Positions 42,973 through 52,469 of a DNA stretch of 64,000 nucleotides are shown piece after piece. Every line of letters begins with the position of its first letter. Position 1 is the first letter of the stretch. Below the pieces are notes generated by a model. That model saw only the letters and a list, made by a program, of their open reading frames with translations, made no database searches and had not been told where the DNA came from. Source of the stretch: Caldicellulosiruptor bescii DSM 6725 (GTDB lineage: Bacteria > Bacillota > Thermoanaerobacteria > Caldicellulosiruptorales > Caldicellulosiruptoraceae); contig NC_012034.1 in the NCBI RefSeq assembly GCF_000022325.1, forward strand, positions 2,355,501 to 2,419,500, in the 5' to 3' direction. A program made the position numbers and the translations under genes.

Positions 42973-44256
42973 TTATTTACTCATTTTTTCCATCATCTCA
43001 TTCACAATTTTTATTGCTTCTTCTTTCTTATCTTCGTAAACGTATATTCTTTTTATGTTTATAGGCTCTGTCATTTTTCTTATAACTTCAGAGGCAACAC
43101 TAACTGGTATCACTTTTTTGTCATTTTCAGTAATTACAGGAATTGCTTTCTCGCTATCAAGCTCATACCTCACTGGCATTTGATGTACAAGTTTATCGGC
43201 TGAATCTAAAATAAGATATTCTTCGCCAATCCTTTCCACCAAGTTGTTTTTAACTAAGTTGAAAATTTGTTGATCTTTTTCAGAAGCATGAACAGGAGTT
43301 TCATAGACTTTGCTTAGTATTTTTCTTTTTAAAATTCGTTCTGCCCATTCATTTTGTTTTATATTTTGTTTCATAAGTTCTAACACATAAATATCATCGT
43401 ACTTCAAAAATTCTTGAATATCTTCTGGATACTTTCCATTTGGAAGCACTCCTTTTAAAAAATACAAAAGAGCATTATCTAAAAACCTTCTTGTTTTATA
43501 AAAATAAACTTGGGTAAACATAAAATATCTTGCAAGAACAAATTCTTCGAAAGCATGCATTCCACCTTTTTCAATAGCAAGGTAAAGCACTCCTTCTTCA
43601 TTTTCCCAAACAGTGAGAGTATTAATAAGCCTTTCTAAATCAAATTTTCCATAACTAACTCCACAATATAATGAGTCTCGTAATAAATAATCCATTTTAT
43701 CGCAATCGAGTTCGCTATCCATAAACTTCTTCAGAAATATAAAATCAGGATTTTCTATGTTTTCTCCTTTATATATGGAAGATATCAATTCTGGTGTAAT
43801 ATCATACTCTTCACCATATTGCTTTTTAAACCATTCCCCAATCTCACTAATACAATCAGCAACTTCCGTTTGTGTTACTATCATATGGGTATAGTCTTCA
43901 TGTGAAAAACCATCCGGCAAAAGCTCTTCAGAAGCATGAGAAAATGGTGCATGTCCCAAATCATGAACTAATGCTATAATTCTCAATATTTGAGTATACC
44001 ACTCTTTCGTAGCAATATCAAAGATTTTTGTTTTTTCAGTTACTGTATTAAAAGCTCTTGTAACAAGATGCATAACTCCTAATGAATGTCCAAACCTCGA
44101 ATGTTCAGCACCATGGTAGATATAATGTGAAAAGGCTAACTGTTTTATGTTTCGCAATCTCTGAAATGGAAAAGAATCAATGAGCTTAAGTTCTAAAGGT
44201 CGAACATAAATGAAACCGTGAACTGGGTCACGAAACTCATATAATTTTTCACTCAT
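42973..44256 (-). CDS. HD-domain phosphohydrolase (YwfO/SAMHD1-like)
   Basis: A 427-aa protein. Metal-binding HD motifs are SRFGHSLGVMHL, IIALVHDLGHAPFSHASEEL and DSELDCDKMDYLLRDSLYCG, the last typical of dNTP triphosphohydrolase-like and SAMHD1-like enzymes. The opening FRDPVHGFIYV is also characteristic. It may cleave dNTPs or another nucleotide. ATG 44256 is used rather than the TTG four codons upstream; both have weak ribosome binding sites. Confidence 0.85.
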   Translation of the reverse strand: MSEKLYEFRDPVHGFIYVRPLELKLIDSFPFQRLRNIKQLAFSHYIYHGAEHSRFGHSLGVMHLVTRAFNTVTEKTKIFDIATKEWYTQILRIIALVHDLGHAPFSHASEELLPDGFSHEDYTHMIVTQTEVADCISEIGEWFKKQYGEEYDITPELISSIYKGENIENPDFIFLKKFMDSELDCDKMDYLLRDSLYCGVSYGKFDLERLINTLTVWENEEGVLYLAIEKGGMHAFEEFVLARYFMFTQVYFYKTRRFLDNALLYFLKGVLPNGKYPEDIQEFLKYDDIYVLELMKQNIKQNEWAERILKRKILSKVYETPVHASEKDQQIFNLVKNNLVERIGEEYLILDSADKLVHQMPVRYELDSEKAIPVITENDKKVIPVSVASEVIRKMTEPINIKRIYVYEDKKEEAIKIVNEMMEKMSK

Positions 44257-44317
44257 TTTTTCTATCAAATTTTTAATTTTCAGAAATTTCCAATTTTTAT
44301 AATATTTTGTTCATAAA

Positions 44318-44578
44318 TCAAAGTGAAAATTTGTTCACTATTTTTATTATACTAAAAGGTTTACACCTGAGCAATAGGTTTGTTGAAAAACAAACAGAAA
44401 AAATTATCATGCTCGTTGTAAAATTAAATGCAATTAATTCTACATCATTAAGAATCTCGTTTTCTTCTTTTTCATCTTTAAATTTTAAATTTTTTATAAA
44501 ATTAACAACTCCCACAAATTCGCCCTCACTAACATTATCAATAACTTCTATCAACCTGTTTTTCAACAAATTACGCAC
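44318..44578 (-). CDS. Small protein with antitoxin-like N-terminus, probably truncated
   Basis: An 86-codon frame starting at GTG, with GGTGGTG 7 nt upstream. Residues 1-50 (LLKNRLIEVIDNVSEGEFVG; KNLKFKDEKEENEILNDVEL) resemble small helical antitoxins of the DUF2281/Phd-like kind. After ILNDVELI the expected tail is replaced by a hydrophobic, low-quality sequence, suggesting a frameshift. No toxin gene is beside it. Function is doubtful. Confidence 0.4.
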   Translation of the reverse strand: MRNLLKNRLIEVIDNVSEGEFVGVVNFIKNLKFKDEKEENEILNDVELIAFNFTTSMIIFSVCFSTNLLLRCKPFSIIKIVNKFSL

Positions 44579-44676
44579 TTCTTTTCACCACCATCTTTCT
44601 TGTTCACTTTTATTATAACTCTTTTTATTCCAAAATAAACATTATTAACCTTTATACACTTTTAACATATAACAAA

Positions 44677-44718
44677 AAGAGCCTCACTACCCAAAATGGG
44701 TAGAAGGCTTTTTAAGAT
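44677..44718 (-). terminator. Terminator of the sugar transporter operon
   Basis: On the minus strand AAAAAGCCT ... AGGCTCTTTTTG with an inner CTACCC/GGGTAG stem, just after the binding-protein gene. Confidence 0.8.
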
Positions 44719-44732
44719 ACATCTCAGTTCAT

Positions 44733-45770
44733 TTACTTAATCACATTAACCTTATAGAACGCATCCACATTCTGTTTTGTTACAACCATTGTACCTGTGT
44801 CGACGTATGGTGGGAGTGGATTTATACCATACTTCTGCCAGTTGTCAACAGGATTTACTATACCATGTTTGAGATAGAACAGGAATGTCATGCCCCAGAA
44901 TCCCATGTTCCATGTACCTTGCGCGATTGATGCGTCAATGATTCCTTGCTTTATGAGGTCAAGTGTTCCTTTGTCGGTGTCAAAGCTTACTATTTTAACC
45001 TTGCCAACCTTGTTAGCTTCTTTGATGGCTGTTGCAGCACCAACACCACCAAGTGCGTCTGTGCAGAAAATTCCTTTGATATTTGGATGAGCCTGGAGCA
45101 TAGCAGAAATCTGTCTTGCAGCTTTTGTCTGGTCGTTTTCATCGTTTACAATTGCAACAACCTTAATTCCTGGAAACTCTTTCTTGAGAGTATCAATAAA
45201 CCCTTGTTTTCTCTGCTCATGGTTGAGCTGTGCAGCAACTGTTGAGATGCCAACCTCGCCTTTGCCACCCAAAAGCTTGCCAAGATATCTTGCAGCCATT
45301 GCACCTGCGTTATAGTTTCCAGTTTCCAAAACTGAATATCTGCTTGACTTTGGTGAATCTGCGTCAAATGTTATAACAGGAATTCCTTTCTTAATCGCCT
45401 CATCAATTGGGGCTTTTAGAGCGTCAGGGTTTGCACAAGTGACCAAAATTCCAGCTGGTTTTTTAGCAATAACCTGACGAAGAACAGTAACTTCTTGGTT
45501 TACATCAAACTGTGGTGCACCTGTGTAGATTGCTTTTACACCGTACAGGTCTGCTGCAGCCTTCATACCTTTAAAGCAACCTTTCCAGTACTCAATACCA
45601 GAAACAAATGTCACCATGTAATACTCTTCATTTGGACTTCCTTTTAACTTTGGATTGCCGCTGCTTGCTTGAGTAATGTCCTTTGAGCTTGGAACAAGAG
45701 CATAAGCTAAAGACACAATGAGCGCAATCGCCAAAAAGATCGAAAGGTACTTGTAAAAATTCTTCTTCAT
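44733..45770 (-). CDS. Sugar-binding protein of a CUT2 ABC transporter
   Basis: A 345-aa RbsB/XylF-like binding protein. A signal sequence (YKYLSIFLAIALIVSLAYAL) precedes a two-lobed periplasmic-binding fold: GMKAAADLYGVKAIYTG, ITFDADSPKSSRYSVLETGN, GISTVAAQLNHEQRKQGF and IKGIFCTDALGGVGAATAIK. There is no lipobox cysteine, so it may be held by an uncleaved signal anchor. It ends the operon after the ATPase and permease genes. Monosaccharides such as xylose, glucose, ribose or fructose are plausible ligands. Confidence 0.9.
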   Translation of the reverse strand: MKKNFYKYLSIFLAIALIVSLAYALVPSSKDITQASSGNPKLKGSPNEEYYMVTFVSGIEYWKGCFKGMKAAADLYGVKAIYTGAPQFDVNQEVTVLRQVIAKKPAGILVTCANPDALKAPIDEAIKKGIPVITFDADSPKSSRYSVLETGNYNAGAMAARYLGKLLGGKGEVGISTVAAQLNHEQRKQGFIDTLKKEFPGIKVVAIVNDENDQTKAARQISAMLQAHPNIKGIFCTDALGGVGAATAIKEANKVGKVKIVSFDTDKGTLDLIKQGIIDASIAQGTWNMGFWGMTFLFYLKHGIVNPVDNWQKYGINPLPPYVDTGTMVVTKQNVDAFYKVNVIK

Positions 45771-45885
45771 AGCCTACCAAACCTCCTCAAATATAATTTT
45801 TATTTATTTTAACCCCTGTTGCCTACAAACTTTTCTCAATGTAGGCAACAAGAAGCTAAAACCAAACCTTTAATTTTAAAATCTT

Positions 45886-46872
45886 CTATGATTTTTTCTG
45901 ATGTGTAAGATAGTCAATTGTCACAGCTGCAATCAAAATTACACCACTTACTAAGTTCTGCCAGTAGACAGAGACGTTCAAAAGCACAAGCGCGTTGTTG
46001 ATAATACCTACCAGGATTGTACCAAGAATTGCGCCAAGAACTGTTCCTTCACCGCCTGCCAGTGATGCTCCGCCAATGACACATGCTGAAATAGCATTGA
46101 GCTCTGAGCCATTTCCAGCTGTTGGTGCAGCAACCGAAAACCTTGAAAGTGTAAATATTCCAGCAATTCCTGCTAAGACTGACATTAAAACATATACAGA
46201 AATCTTTACCTTTGGAACATTTATACCAGAAAGCTTTGCTGCATTTTCGTTACTACCAACATAGTACACAAGCCTGAACGGTGCTGACTTTCTCATCAAA
46301 AAGTCAAATAGGATTATGAGTATGATAAAAAACAGGATGAAAAATGGAATCCCCAAAACCTTACCCTGACCAAGAAAATCAAAGCCTTTTAAGTTCCCGT
46401 AAAGTGAAAGAGGCGAACCTTGAGTCAGAACATACGCAGCACCTCTTGCAATACCCATCATAGCAAGCGTAACAATAAGAGGTGGAATTCCAATTCGCGC
46501 TATAAAATATCCATTGAAAAGCCCAATCAGAGCACAGATAACAAGAGCTATCAAAGAACCTATCCAGATGTTCACACCATAGCTAAGATAAAGCCCACCT
46601 GCAATGACAGCCGAAAGCCCCAGAACAGAACCAACAGAAAGATCTACCCCGCCTGAGACAAGTACAACTGTCATCCCTATTGCCAAGATACCATCTGCTG
46701 CAAGACCTAAAGCTGTTGTTATCAAGTTTTCTGCAGTCAAGAAGTTTGGACTTAGGACCGATATAATAGCACTTATTACAATTATGATGAAAATCAAAGT
46801 AATTTCCCTAAATCCCATCAATTTTTTTAGTAAGCTTTTGTTAGATGATGTATTTAAAGTAGTATTTGACAT
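45886..46872 (-). CDS. CUT2 sugar ABC transporter permease
   Basis: A 328-aa RbsC-like permease with 8-10 membrane segments. Family motifs are LVSGGVDLSVGSVLGLS, GLFNGYFIARIGIPPLIVTL, SNENAAKLSGINV and ISACVIGGASLAGGEGTVLG. ATG 46872 follows AGGAGGAG. It lies between the ATPase and binding-protein genes. As usual for CUT2 systems it would form a homodimer channel. Confidence 0.93.
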   Translation of the reverse strand: MSNTTLNTSSNKSLLKKLMGFREITLIFIIIVISAIISVLSPNFLTAENLITTALGLAADGILAIGMTVVLVSGGVDLSVGSVLGLSAVIAGGLYLSYGVNIWIGSLIALVICALIGLFNGYFIARIGIPPLIVTLAMMGIARGAAYVLTQGSPLSLYGNLKGFDFLGQGKVLGIPFFILFFIILIILFDFLMRKSAPFRLVYYVGSNENAAKLSGINVPKVKISVYVLMSVLAGIAGIFTLSRFSVAAPTAGNGSELNAISACVIGGASLAGGEGTVLGAILGTILVGIINNALVLLNVSVYWQNLVSGVILIAAVTIDYLTHQKKS

Positions 46873-46909
46873 TTTTAAAATACTCCTCCTTTCTCGCAAT
46901 TAAGTTAAA

Positions 46910-48409
46910 TTACTTGTGTGCAGCAAGCTGCATGATGTTCTCTTCTGTGATTTTTTCTCCAGAGAGTTCTCCAGTTATCCTTCCTTCTCTCATGACAAGT
47001 ACCCTGTCACACATTCCAATTATCTCGGGAAGCTCAGATGAGATTAGAATAATCCCTATTCCGTTTTTTGCAAGCTCTCTTAAAAGACTATGAATTTCTG
47101 CCTTTGCACCAACATCTATTCCACGTGTAGGCTCATCCAAAATCAAAATCTTTGGATTTATAGCAAGCCATTTTGCTATCATTACCTTTTGCTGATTCCC
47201 ACCTGAAAGACTCATAACAAGCTGTACATATGATGAAGTTTTTACATTTAGTTTTTTAACATACTTATCTGCAAGCGAAAGTTCATGATTTTTGTCAATC
47301 AAAAACTTTTTGTAATCATATTTGAGATGTATTGCCGAGACATTGTGCGCAACAGGAAGTTTTAGAAAAAGACCAAACTGTTTTCTGTCTTCTGTAACAT
47401 AACCGATTTTATGCCAGATAGCATCTTCAAACGAGCTTATCTCAATCCTTTTTCCTTCAAGATAAATTTCCCCACAATGCTTTGGCAAAATTCCGCAGAT
47501 TGTCTGGGCAAGCTCAGTTCTTCCGCTTCCTACAAGCCCTGCAAAACCTAAAATTTCACCTTCTCTGAGCGAAAATGAAACATTGTAAACCTTGTCAGAG
47601 CTAATGTTTTCCACCCTGAAGATCTCTTTGCCAACATATGTGCTCTTTGGCGGGTACATCTCTTTGATTTCTCTTCCCACCATCAGGCTTACAACCTGGT
47701 CAGGGTTTGTCTCAGACGTATTCAGCGTTTTGATGTATCTGCCATCGCGAAGGACAGTGATTCTGTCTGCAAGCTCAAAAATCTCACGTAGCCTGTGAGA
47801 AATGTAAAGAATGCTTATTCCTTTTGCCTTTAAATCTTTTATGATTTTAAAGAGCACTGCTGCATCAGCTTCAGATAAAGCCGATGTTGGCTCATCCAAA
47901 ATCAAAAGTTTGCAGTTAAATGTAATTGCCTTTGCAATCTCAACAATCTGCTGTTGCGCAACGTTCAAGTTTGCAACCTTGTCAGTTGGCTTTATGTTCA
48001 CCTCATCAAACAAAGACAAGACCTCTTGCGACATCTTGTTGAGCGTCTTATAATCCACAATCTTTGCTGACTTTTCTGGAAGCCTCCCTATATATATATT
48101 CTCAGCAACAGTAAGATGCGGACAGAGCGCAAGCTCCTGGTGAACTATGCTAATGCCAAGATTTTGTGCATCCCTTGGTGACCTTATGTTGACTTTCTTG
48201 CTTTCAAGGTATATCTCACCTTTGTCTGGAAGAAGACTTCCTGATATGATATTCATCAAAGTTGATTTTCCAGCACCGTTTTCACCAACTATCGCATGAA
48301 TTTCAGCTTTGTTTACAGAAAACGAAACATCAGAAAGTGCAACTGTCCCTGGAAAAATCTTTGTAATTCCATGCAGCCTTAAAAGTTCGCTATCAGTGGA
48401 GCTTTTCAT
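46910..48409 (-). CDS. CUT2 sugar ABC transporter ATPase
   Basis: A 499-aa double-domain RbsA/XylG-like ATPase. The first half has GENGAGKSTLMNII, LNVAQQQIVEIAKAI and LLILDEPTSALSE; the second has GLVGSGRTELAQTI (degenerate Walker A), LSGGNQQKVMIAKWL and ILILDEPTRGIDVG, as is normal for the family. AGGTGAG precedes the ATG. It is the first gene of the three-gene transporter operon, divergent from the DeoR regulator. Confidence 0.94.
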   Translation of the reverse strand: MKSSTDSELLRLHGITKIFPGTVALSDVSFSVNKAEIHAIVGENGAGKSTLMNIISGSLLPDKGEIYLESKKVNIRSPRDAQNLGISIVHQELALCPHLTVAENIYIGRLPEKSAKIVDYKTLNKMSQEVLSLFDEVNIKPTDKVANLNVAQQQIVEIAKAITFNCKLLILDEPTSALSEADAAVLFKIIKDLKAKGISILYISHRLREIFELADRITVLRDGRYIKTLNTSETNPDQVVSLMVGREIKEMYPPKSTYVGKEIFRVENISSDKVYNVSFSLREGEILGFAGLVGSGRTELAQTICGILPKHCGEIYLEGKRIEISSFEDAIWHKIGYVTEDRKQFGLFLKLPVAHNVSAIHLKYDYKKFLIDKNHELSLADKYVKKLNVKTSSYVQLVMSLSGGNQQKVMIAKWLAINPKILILDEPTRGIDVGAKAEIHSLLRELAKNGIGIILISSELPEIIGMCDRVLVMREGRITGELSGEKITEENIMQLAAHK

Positions 48410-48567
48410 GCAAATCTCACCTCGCTTTGTTAAAAATTATTGTAGTTTTGGTAAATCTATTTACTCTGATTTATCATTTGCTTTTCTATTTATATATATT
48501 CTACACCAAAATCAAAAATCCTTCTTTTTTAATCAAAAAATTTTTATTATTTTGAACGATGTTATCA

Positions 48568-48599
48568 AAAGTGTTCAGATTGTTGACAGGCTTGATAAA
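48568..48599. promoter_or_regulatory. Inverted repeat in the divergent transporter/regulator region
   Basis: TTATCAA and TTGATAA arms about 18 bp apart lie between the transporter operon and the DeoR gene; a candidate DeoR operator. The wider gap (48410-48698) also has a TTGATT-containing AT-rich stretch that could be the transporter promoter. Confidence 0.35.
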
Positions 48600-48637
48600 A
48601 TGTAATACACTGAAGAAAAGAAAACGTATTAAACTTG

Positions 48638-48666
48638 TTCACATACAACTTTTTCGGTGATATAAT
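48638..48666 (+). promoter_or_regulatory. Promoter of the DeoR-ATPase operon
   Basis: TTCACA (48638-48643), a 17-bp spacer and TATAAT (48661-48666), about 33 nt before the start codon. Confidence 0.65.
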
Positions 48667-48698
48667 TTTCATATAACTTGCAAAAGTGGTGAATATTG

Positions 48699-49478
48699 AT
48701 GCTTGTTGCAGAAAGGCTAAAAAAGATAAAGGAAATACTTCTTCAGAAAAAGCACATTGACGTTGCAACACTTGCAGAACTTCTGAGCGTTTCAGAGGTA
48801 ACAATCAGGCGTGACTTAGACAGGCTTGAGAGCGAAGGATTTTTGATAAAAACTTACGGCGGGGCAATCTTGAAAGAAGAGGCAGCAAAGATTCTATCAC
48901 CTACAATATCAGAAGACTCTGAAAAAGAAGCAATAGCAAAAGTATGCTCTTACATGATAGAAAGTAATCAGGCGATAATCCTTGCTGGTGGAAATATATT
49001 AAGGCTTGTTCCAAAGTATATAAAGGAAAAACAAAACATAATAGTTTTGACAAACGACCTTCTTTTGGCAATAGAGTGTGGAAAGCTTTCCATCCAGACA
49101 ATTGTGACAGGTGGTTATATTGTTGGAAATACCTTCACCTTGGCAGGGCCTATGCTTGTAAATCCAAATCTTGATATTTTTGTTGACAAGGCATTTATTG
49201 AGGTTGACGGAGTGTCTTTAGAGCGTGGTTTTACTGTCAACAATGTTGAGTTTGCAAATGCATATAAGTATTTTAAGTCAATTGCCAAAGAAACAATTAT
49301 TGTTGCTGACTCCTCCAAGTTTGATAAAATTTCACTTTTTCAGATTGCAAAGGTTGATGAGATCAAAAAGGTTATAAGCGACACAAATGTACCTGATGAG
49401 TATAAATCATTTTTCTTTGAAAACGGCACACAGATATTTTGCAGTTTTGACTTTTCTGACCTTGAAAGAGAGGTTTGA
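48699..49478 (+). CDS. DeoR-family sugar regulator
   Basis: A 259-aa repressor with an N-terminal DeoR HTH (VATLAELLSVSEVTIRRDLDRLESEGFLIKTYGGA) and a C-terminal phosphosugar-sensing domain (ILAGGNILRLVPKYI, VVADSSKFDKISLFQIAKVDE). Such regulators usually respond to a phosphorylated sugar. ATG 48699 follows GGTGAA; an adjacent TTG precedes it. It is divergent from the CUT2 operon and ahead of a second sugar ATPase, so it probably controls both. Confidence 0.88.
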   Translation: MLVAERLKKIKEILLQKKHIDVATLAELLSVSEVTIRRDLDRLESEGFLIKTYGGAILKEEAAKILSPTISEDSEKEAIAKVCSYMIESNQAIILAGGNILRLVPKYIKEKQNIIVLTNDLLLAIECGKLSIQTIVTGGYIVGNTFTLAGPMLVNPNLDIFVDKAFIEVDGVSLERGFTVNNVEFANAYKYFKSIAKETIIVADSSKFDKISLFQIAKVDEIKKVISDTNVPDEYKSFFFENGTQIFCSFDFSDLEREV

Positions 49479-49485
49479 AGCTGTT

Positions 49486-50973
49486 ATGTCAATTGTCTTA
49501 GAAAACGTATCAAAGAAGTTTGAAGAATTTTATGCCTTAAAGAGAATTAACCTTGAATTTTTTGAGGGCGAAGTGCATGTAATATTAGGTAAAAACGGTT
49601 CTGGCAAGACTACTCTAACAAAGGTTATCAACGGAACATACCAGCCATCTGAAGGAAAAGTTATAATAAACGGCAAGGCTTTTTCAAGTCTAAATCCGCT
49701 TTTGGCAAAGTCGCTTGGGATTTTCACTGTGCATCAGGAACTTTTGTACTTTCCGCACCTTTCTGTTGCAGAAAATATCTTCATTGAAAACAAGCCGAAA
49801 AATAGCCTTGGATTTATTAGCACTAAAAAGATGATAAAGCTCTCTTCTGAAATCCTTGCTAAAATGGGTGTTAACATAAATCCAGAGGCAAGTTGCAAAA
49901 ACCTTGGCACATCTCAGCTTCAGGTGATAGAGATTTGCCGTGCACTTGTGCAAGATGCAAAGGCTATTATATTCGATGAGCCAACAGCCGGTCTTACTTC
50001 GTATGAGATAGAAAACCTTTTTAGAATTATCAAGGAGCTAAAGCAAAAAGGAATCATCATAATATTTGTCACAAATATGGTAGAGGAAGCACTCTCCATT
50101 GCTGATAGAATAACAATCCTGCGCGACGGCGAGGTTGTGGCATCTGATAAAGTAACAAGCTTTAATCTGAACAGGGCAATTTCCCTCATCTTTGGAAGCA
50201 TAAACAGAACATATCCAAAGCTAAAAGTAGAAAAGGGGCCGGTCATTTTTAGCGTCAAAAATTTAACAAAGTCTGGGATAATTGAGGACATATCATTTGA
50301 TGTAAGAAGCGGCGAGGTGTATGGAATAGCAGGGCTTGTTGGCTCTGGTCGAAGCTTTTTGGCAAAAGCACTTTTTGGTGCTGAAAAAGTAGACTCGGGA
50401 GAGATTTTTATTAAAGGAAATTTTTTGAAGCTTTCAAGCCCATCTGATGCAATAAAAAATGGCATTGCATTTATGAGCGAAGATAGGATTGGCACAGGAC
50501 TTTTTAAGACTTTGAACATTGCAGATAACATCATCTCATCTAATATTTGGAATATTGTAAATGGGTTTTTCATTGACTCATCACGTCAAGAGAAGATTGC
50601 AAATTTTTTTATAAAGCGGCTTGGGATAAAGCCAAAGGAAATCTCACAAAAGATAGCAACTCTATCTGGAGGTAATCAGCAAAAGGTTTTGATCGCCAAG
50701 TGGTTATTTTCCCAGTCTTTAGTATTTATTCTTGATGAGCCAACAAAGGGTTTGGATTTGGCATCTAAGGTTGAGGTGTACAACATCATAAACGAGCTTG
50801 CGCGAATTGGCTGTGCAATTATTTTCATCTCCTCTGAATTTTCAGAGCTAATTGGCATGTGCGATAGGATTTTGGTTTTGAGAGAAGGCAAAAAAGTTCA
50901 TGAGTTTTCTAAGAAGGAAATGGATTATGATAGAATTTTAAAAAGTGCGATGGGAATTTTAGAAAGCAAATAA
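49486..50973 (+). CDS. Orphan second sugar ABC ATPase (RbsA/MglA-like)
   Basis: A 495-aa double ATPase. The N-terminal domain has GKNGSGKTTLTKVI and IIFDEPTAGLTSYE, with a weakened signature LGTSQLQVIEI. The C-terminal domain has GLVGSGRSFLAKAL, LSGGNQQKVLIAKWL and FILDEPTKGLDLAS. ATG 49486 is 7 nt after the DeoR stop; the frame is open further upstream but overlaps the regulator. No permease or binding protein follows on this strand, so it may energise the divergent transporter or one encoded elsewhere, or act with the regulator. Confidence 0.88.
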   Translation: MSIVLENVSKKFEEFYALKRINLEFFEGEVHVILGKNGSGKTTLTKVINGTYQPSEGKVIINGKAFSSLNPLLAKSLGIFTVHQELLYFPHLSVAENIFIENKPKNSLGFISTKKMIKLSSEILAKMGVNINPEASCKNLGTSQLQVIEICRALVQDAKAIIFDEPTAGLTSYEIENLFRIIKELKQKGIIIIFVTNMVEEALSIADRITILRDGEVVASDKVTSFNLNRAISLIFGSINRTYPKLKVEKGPVIFSVKNLTKSGIIEDISFDVRSGEVYGIAGLVGSGRSFLAKALFGAEKVDSGEIFIKGNFLKLSSPSDAIKNGIAFMSEDRIGTGLFKTLNIADNIISSNIWNIVNGFFIDSSRQEKIANFFIKRLGIKPKEISQKIATLSGGNQQKVLIAKWLFSQSLVFILDEPTKGLDLASKVEVYNIINELARIGCAIIFISSEFSELIGMCDRILVLREGKKVHEFSKKEMDYDRILKSAMGILESK

Positions 50974-51015
50974 CAAAAAATCTTGATGGTATAACACCAC
51001 CAAGATTAAAACTTT

Positions 51016-51363
51016 TCACTCTTCATTGTCATATTGCGGCATAGCATGATAAGGATGAGGTTTTTCTTTCTTTATTATAGTTGCCTTAAACTCTCTTATC
51101 ATATCAAGCTTTTTGATTATGATATTTTGCTTTTGAATGAGCTTTTCTAAAATCTCTGCAACAAGCTTTTGAAGACTAAGTAGCTGCGAAAAATCCTCAG
51201 CTTTTGGAAGATCATGGCTCCCAACAACTCTTTTTATCTTCTCAGCCTCAGCGTTCATAAGATTTGCAATAGCCATCTCTTCCTTTGCAATAGACTCTAA
51301 AATCTCATTTATAATTTCATCCCTTGGCTTTCTGACAAACTCTGGACCACTCAAAGCTATCAT
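51016..51363 (-). CDS. Helical protein of unknown function in the DUF3794 cluster
   Basis: A 115-aa, mainly helical protein (PRDEIINEILESIAKEEMAI; LLSLQKLVAEILEKLIQKQN) ending in PHPYHAMPQYDNEE. I do not recognise a family, though the helix pattern resembles small ferritin-like or coat-associated proteins. ATG 51363 follows AAGGA; its ribosome binding site overlaps the end of the upstream DUF3794 gene 8 bp away, so it is co-transcribed. Confidence 0.6.
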   Translation of the reverse strand: MIALSGPEFVRKPRDEIINEILESIAKEEMAIANLMNAEAEKIKRVVGSHDLPKAEDFSQLLSLQKLVAEILEKLIQKQNIIIKKLDMIREFKATIIKKEKPHPYHAMPQYDNEE

Positions 51364-51370
51364 CACTTCC

Positions 51371-51841
51371 TTACTTTACAGACTTGCACTTGGCAGTTAT
51401 CAACACTAAAAAGCATCCTTTGATTCTTCTTTTGTCTACTACCTCAAGATCAGCCCACTCAATATACATCTTAACATCGCAGCAGCCACAAAAGCTTTTG
51501 TGAGTTTCTTCCAAGCATTTGATGTTTATAAAAGCATCAACATCATGGCATAAATGTACATTGTGGACAGATTGCTGTGGATTTGCAGCTGTGTACATCA
51601 CATTTAAGTTTATTGTCCCTGTGACAACTATTTTGTCACCAAGTGGCCCGCAGATTAGCTTGCACTTTTTTCTTGTAATTTGCATCACTACCGACGAAAA
51701 ATCTTCTATCTCTGGCTTTGACTCTGGAATTTCAAACTCTGCCTTTGTCAGCACTTGTTTATAAACGTGTGTCTTTTTTACATCGTCATACTCATGTGGC
51801 TCAATTATCCCTAAGTATGCACAACCTTTTTGTATTTCCAT
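51371..51841 (-). CDS. DUF3794 (SPOCS-domain) protein 1
   Basis: A 156-aa SPOCS-type protein: ITRKKCKLICGPLGDKIVVTGTINLNVMYTAA matches the core strands, followed by SVHNVHLCHDVDAFINI. It is cysteine-rich (CGCC at ~125), unlike its two neighbours. SPOCS domains occur in SipL/SpoIVA-interacting and coat-like proteins of spore formers. Two further copies lie just upstream, so this is a tandem family. Confidence 0.8.
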   Translation of the reverse strand: MEIQKGCAYLGIIEPHEYDDVKKTHVYKQVLTKAEFEIPESKPEIEDFSSVVMQITRKKCKLICGPLGDKIVVTGTINLNVMYTAANPQQSVHNVHLCHDVDAFINIKCLEETHKSFCGCCDVKMYIEWADLEVVDKRRIKGCFLVLITAKCKSVK

Positions 51842-51916
51842 CTTTTCCTATAGACCTTTTTAACATTGTTCTAATGTTGATTTTATGGCAACTTCTCCTA
51901 TTTTATGATACTAAAT

Positions 51917-52438
51917 TTAGCCAAGTACAGATGATAGTGCGCTATTTAATGTTGCCCAGATGAAAAGGACTGTGCATTTTTCAATTGTTCTTGGGTCAAG
52001 AAGTGATACTGTCACATCTTCAATCAGCACGTTAGGTTTCCCAACCAAAACATCGTTTAAAGTGATACCCAATGTCTGCAGAAGCTGTAATGTGTTTGTA
52101 CCAGCAGGAAGCTTAAGTGGCACTTCAATGAATGTGCAAAATGGTTCAACATACAAAACTGAGTGAACAGACTGCTCAGGGACATTGGCTGTGTATATGA
52201 TCTTTTGTTTGAGCTCACCATCAACAACAATTTTCAGTCCAACAGGTGTTGGAATTACTCTCGAGTCTGTCACCTTTGCTTCAATCAAAACTGTGTTTAT
52301 TTGCTCAACGTCAGGTTTTTCCTGAGGAATTGTGAGTTTTTCTTCTACAATATATTCTGTGTTAGGATTTGTCGGAAGTAAAGTTGGAAAGCTTGACGCA
52401 TCAGCAATTCCGATTATGTCAACAAAATTTCTAAGCAT
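51917..52438 (-). CDS. DUF3794 (SPOCS-domain) protein 2
   Basis: A 173-aa protein. The core EEKLTIPQEKPDVEQINTVL, VIPTPVGLKIVVDGELKQKI and VHSVLYVEPFCTFIEVPLKL define the SPOCS fold. It is closely similar to the next gene and begins with an N-terminal NFVDIIGIADASSFP that both share. No membrane segment or signal peptide is seen. Confidence 0.85.
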   Translation of the reverse strand: MLRNFVDIIGIADASSFPTLLPTNPNTEYIVEEKLTIPQEKPDVEQINTVLIEAKVTDSRVIPTPVGLKIVVDGELKQKIIYTANVPEQSVHSVLYVEPFCTFIEVPLKLPAGTNTLQLLQTLGITLNDVLVGKPNVLIEDVTVSLLDPRTIEKCTVLFIWATLNSALSSVLG

Positions 52439-52469
52439 TCTTTCTCACACCTCCATAAAATCAATTGTT

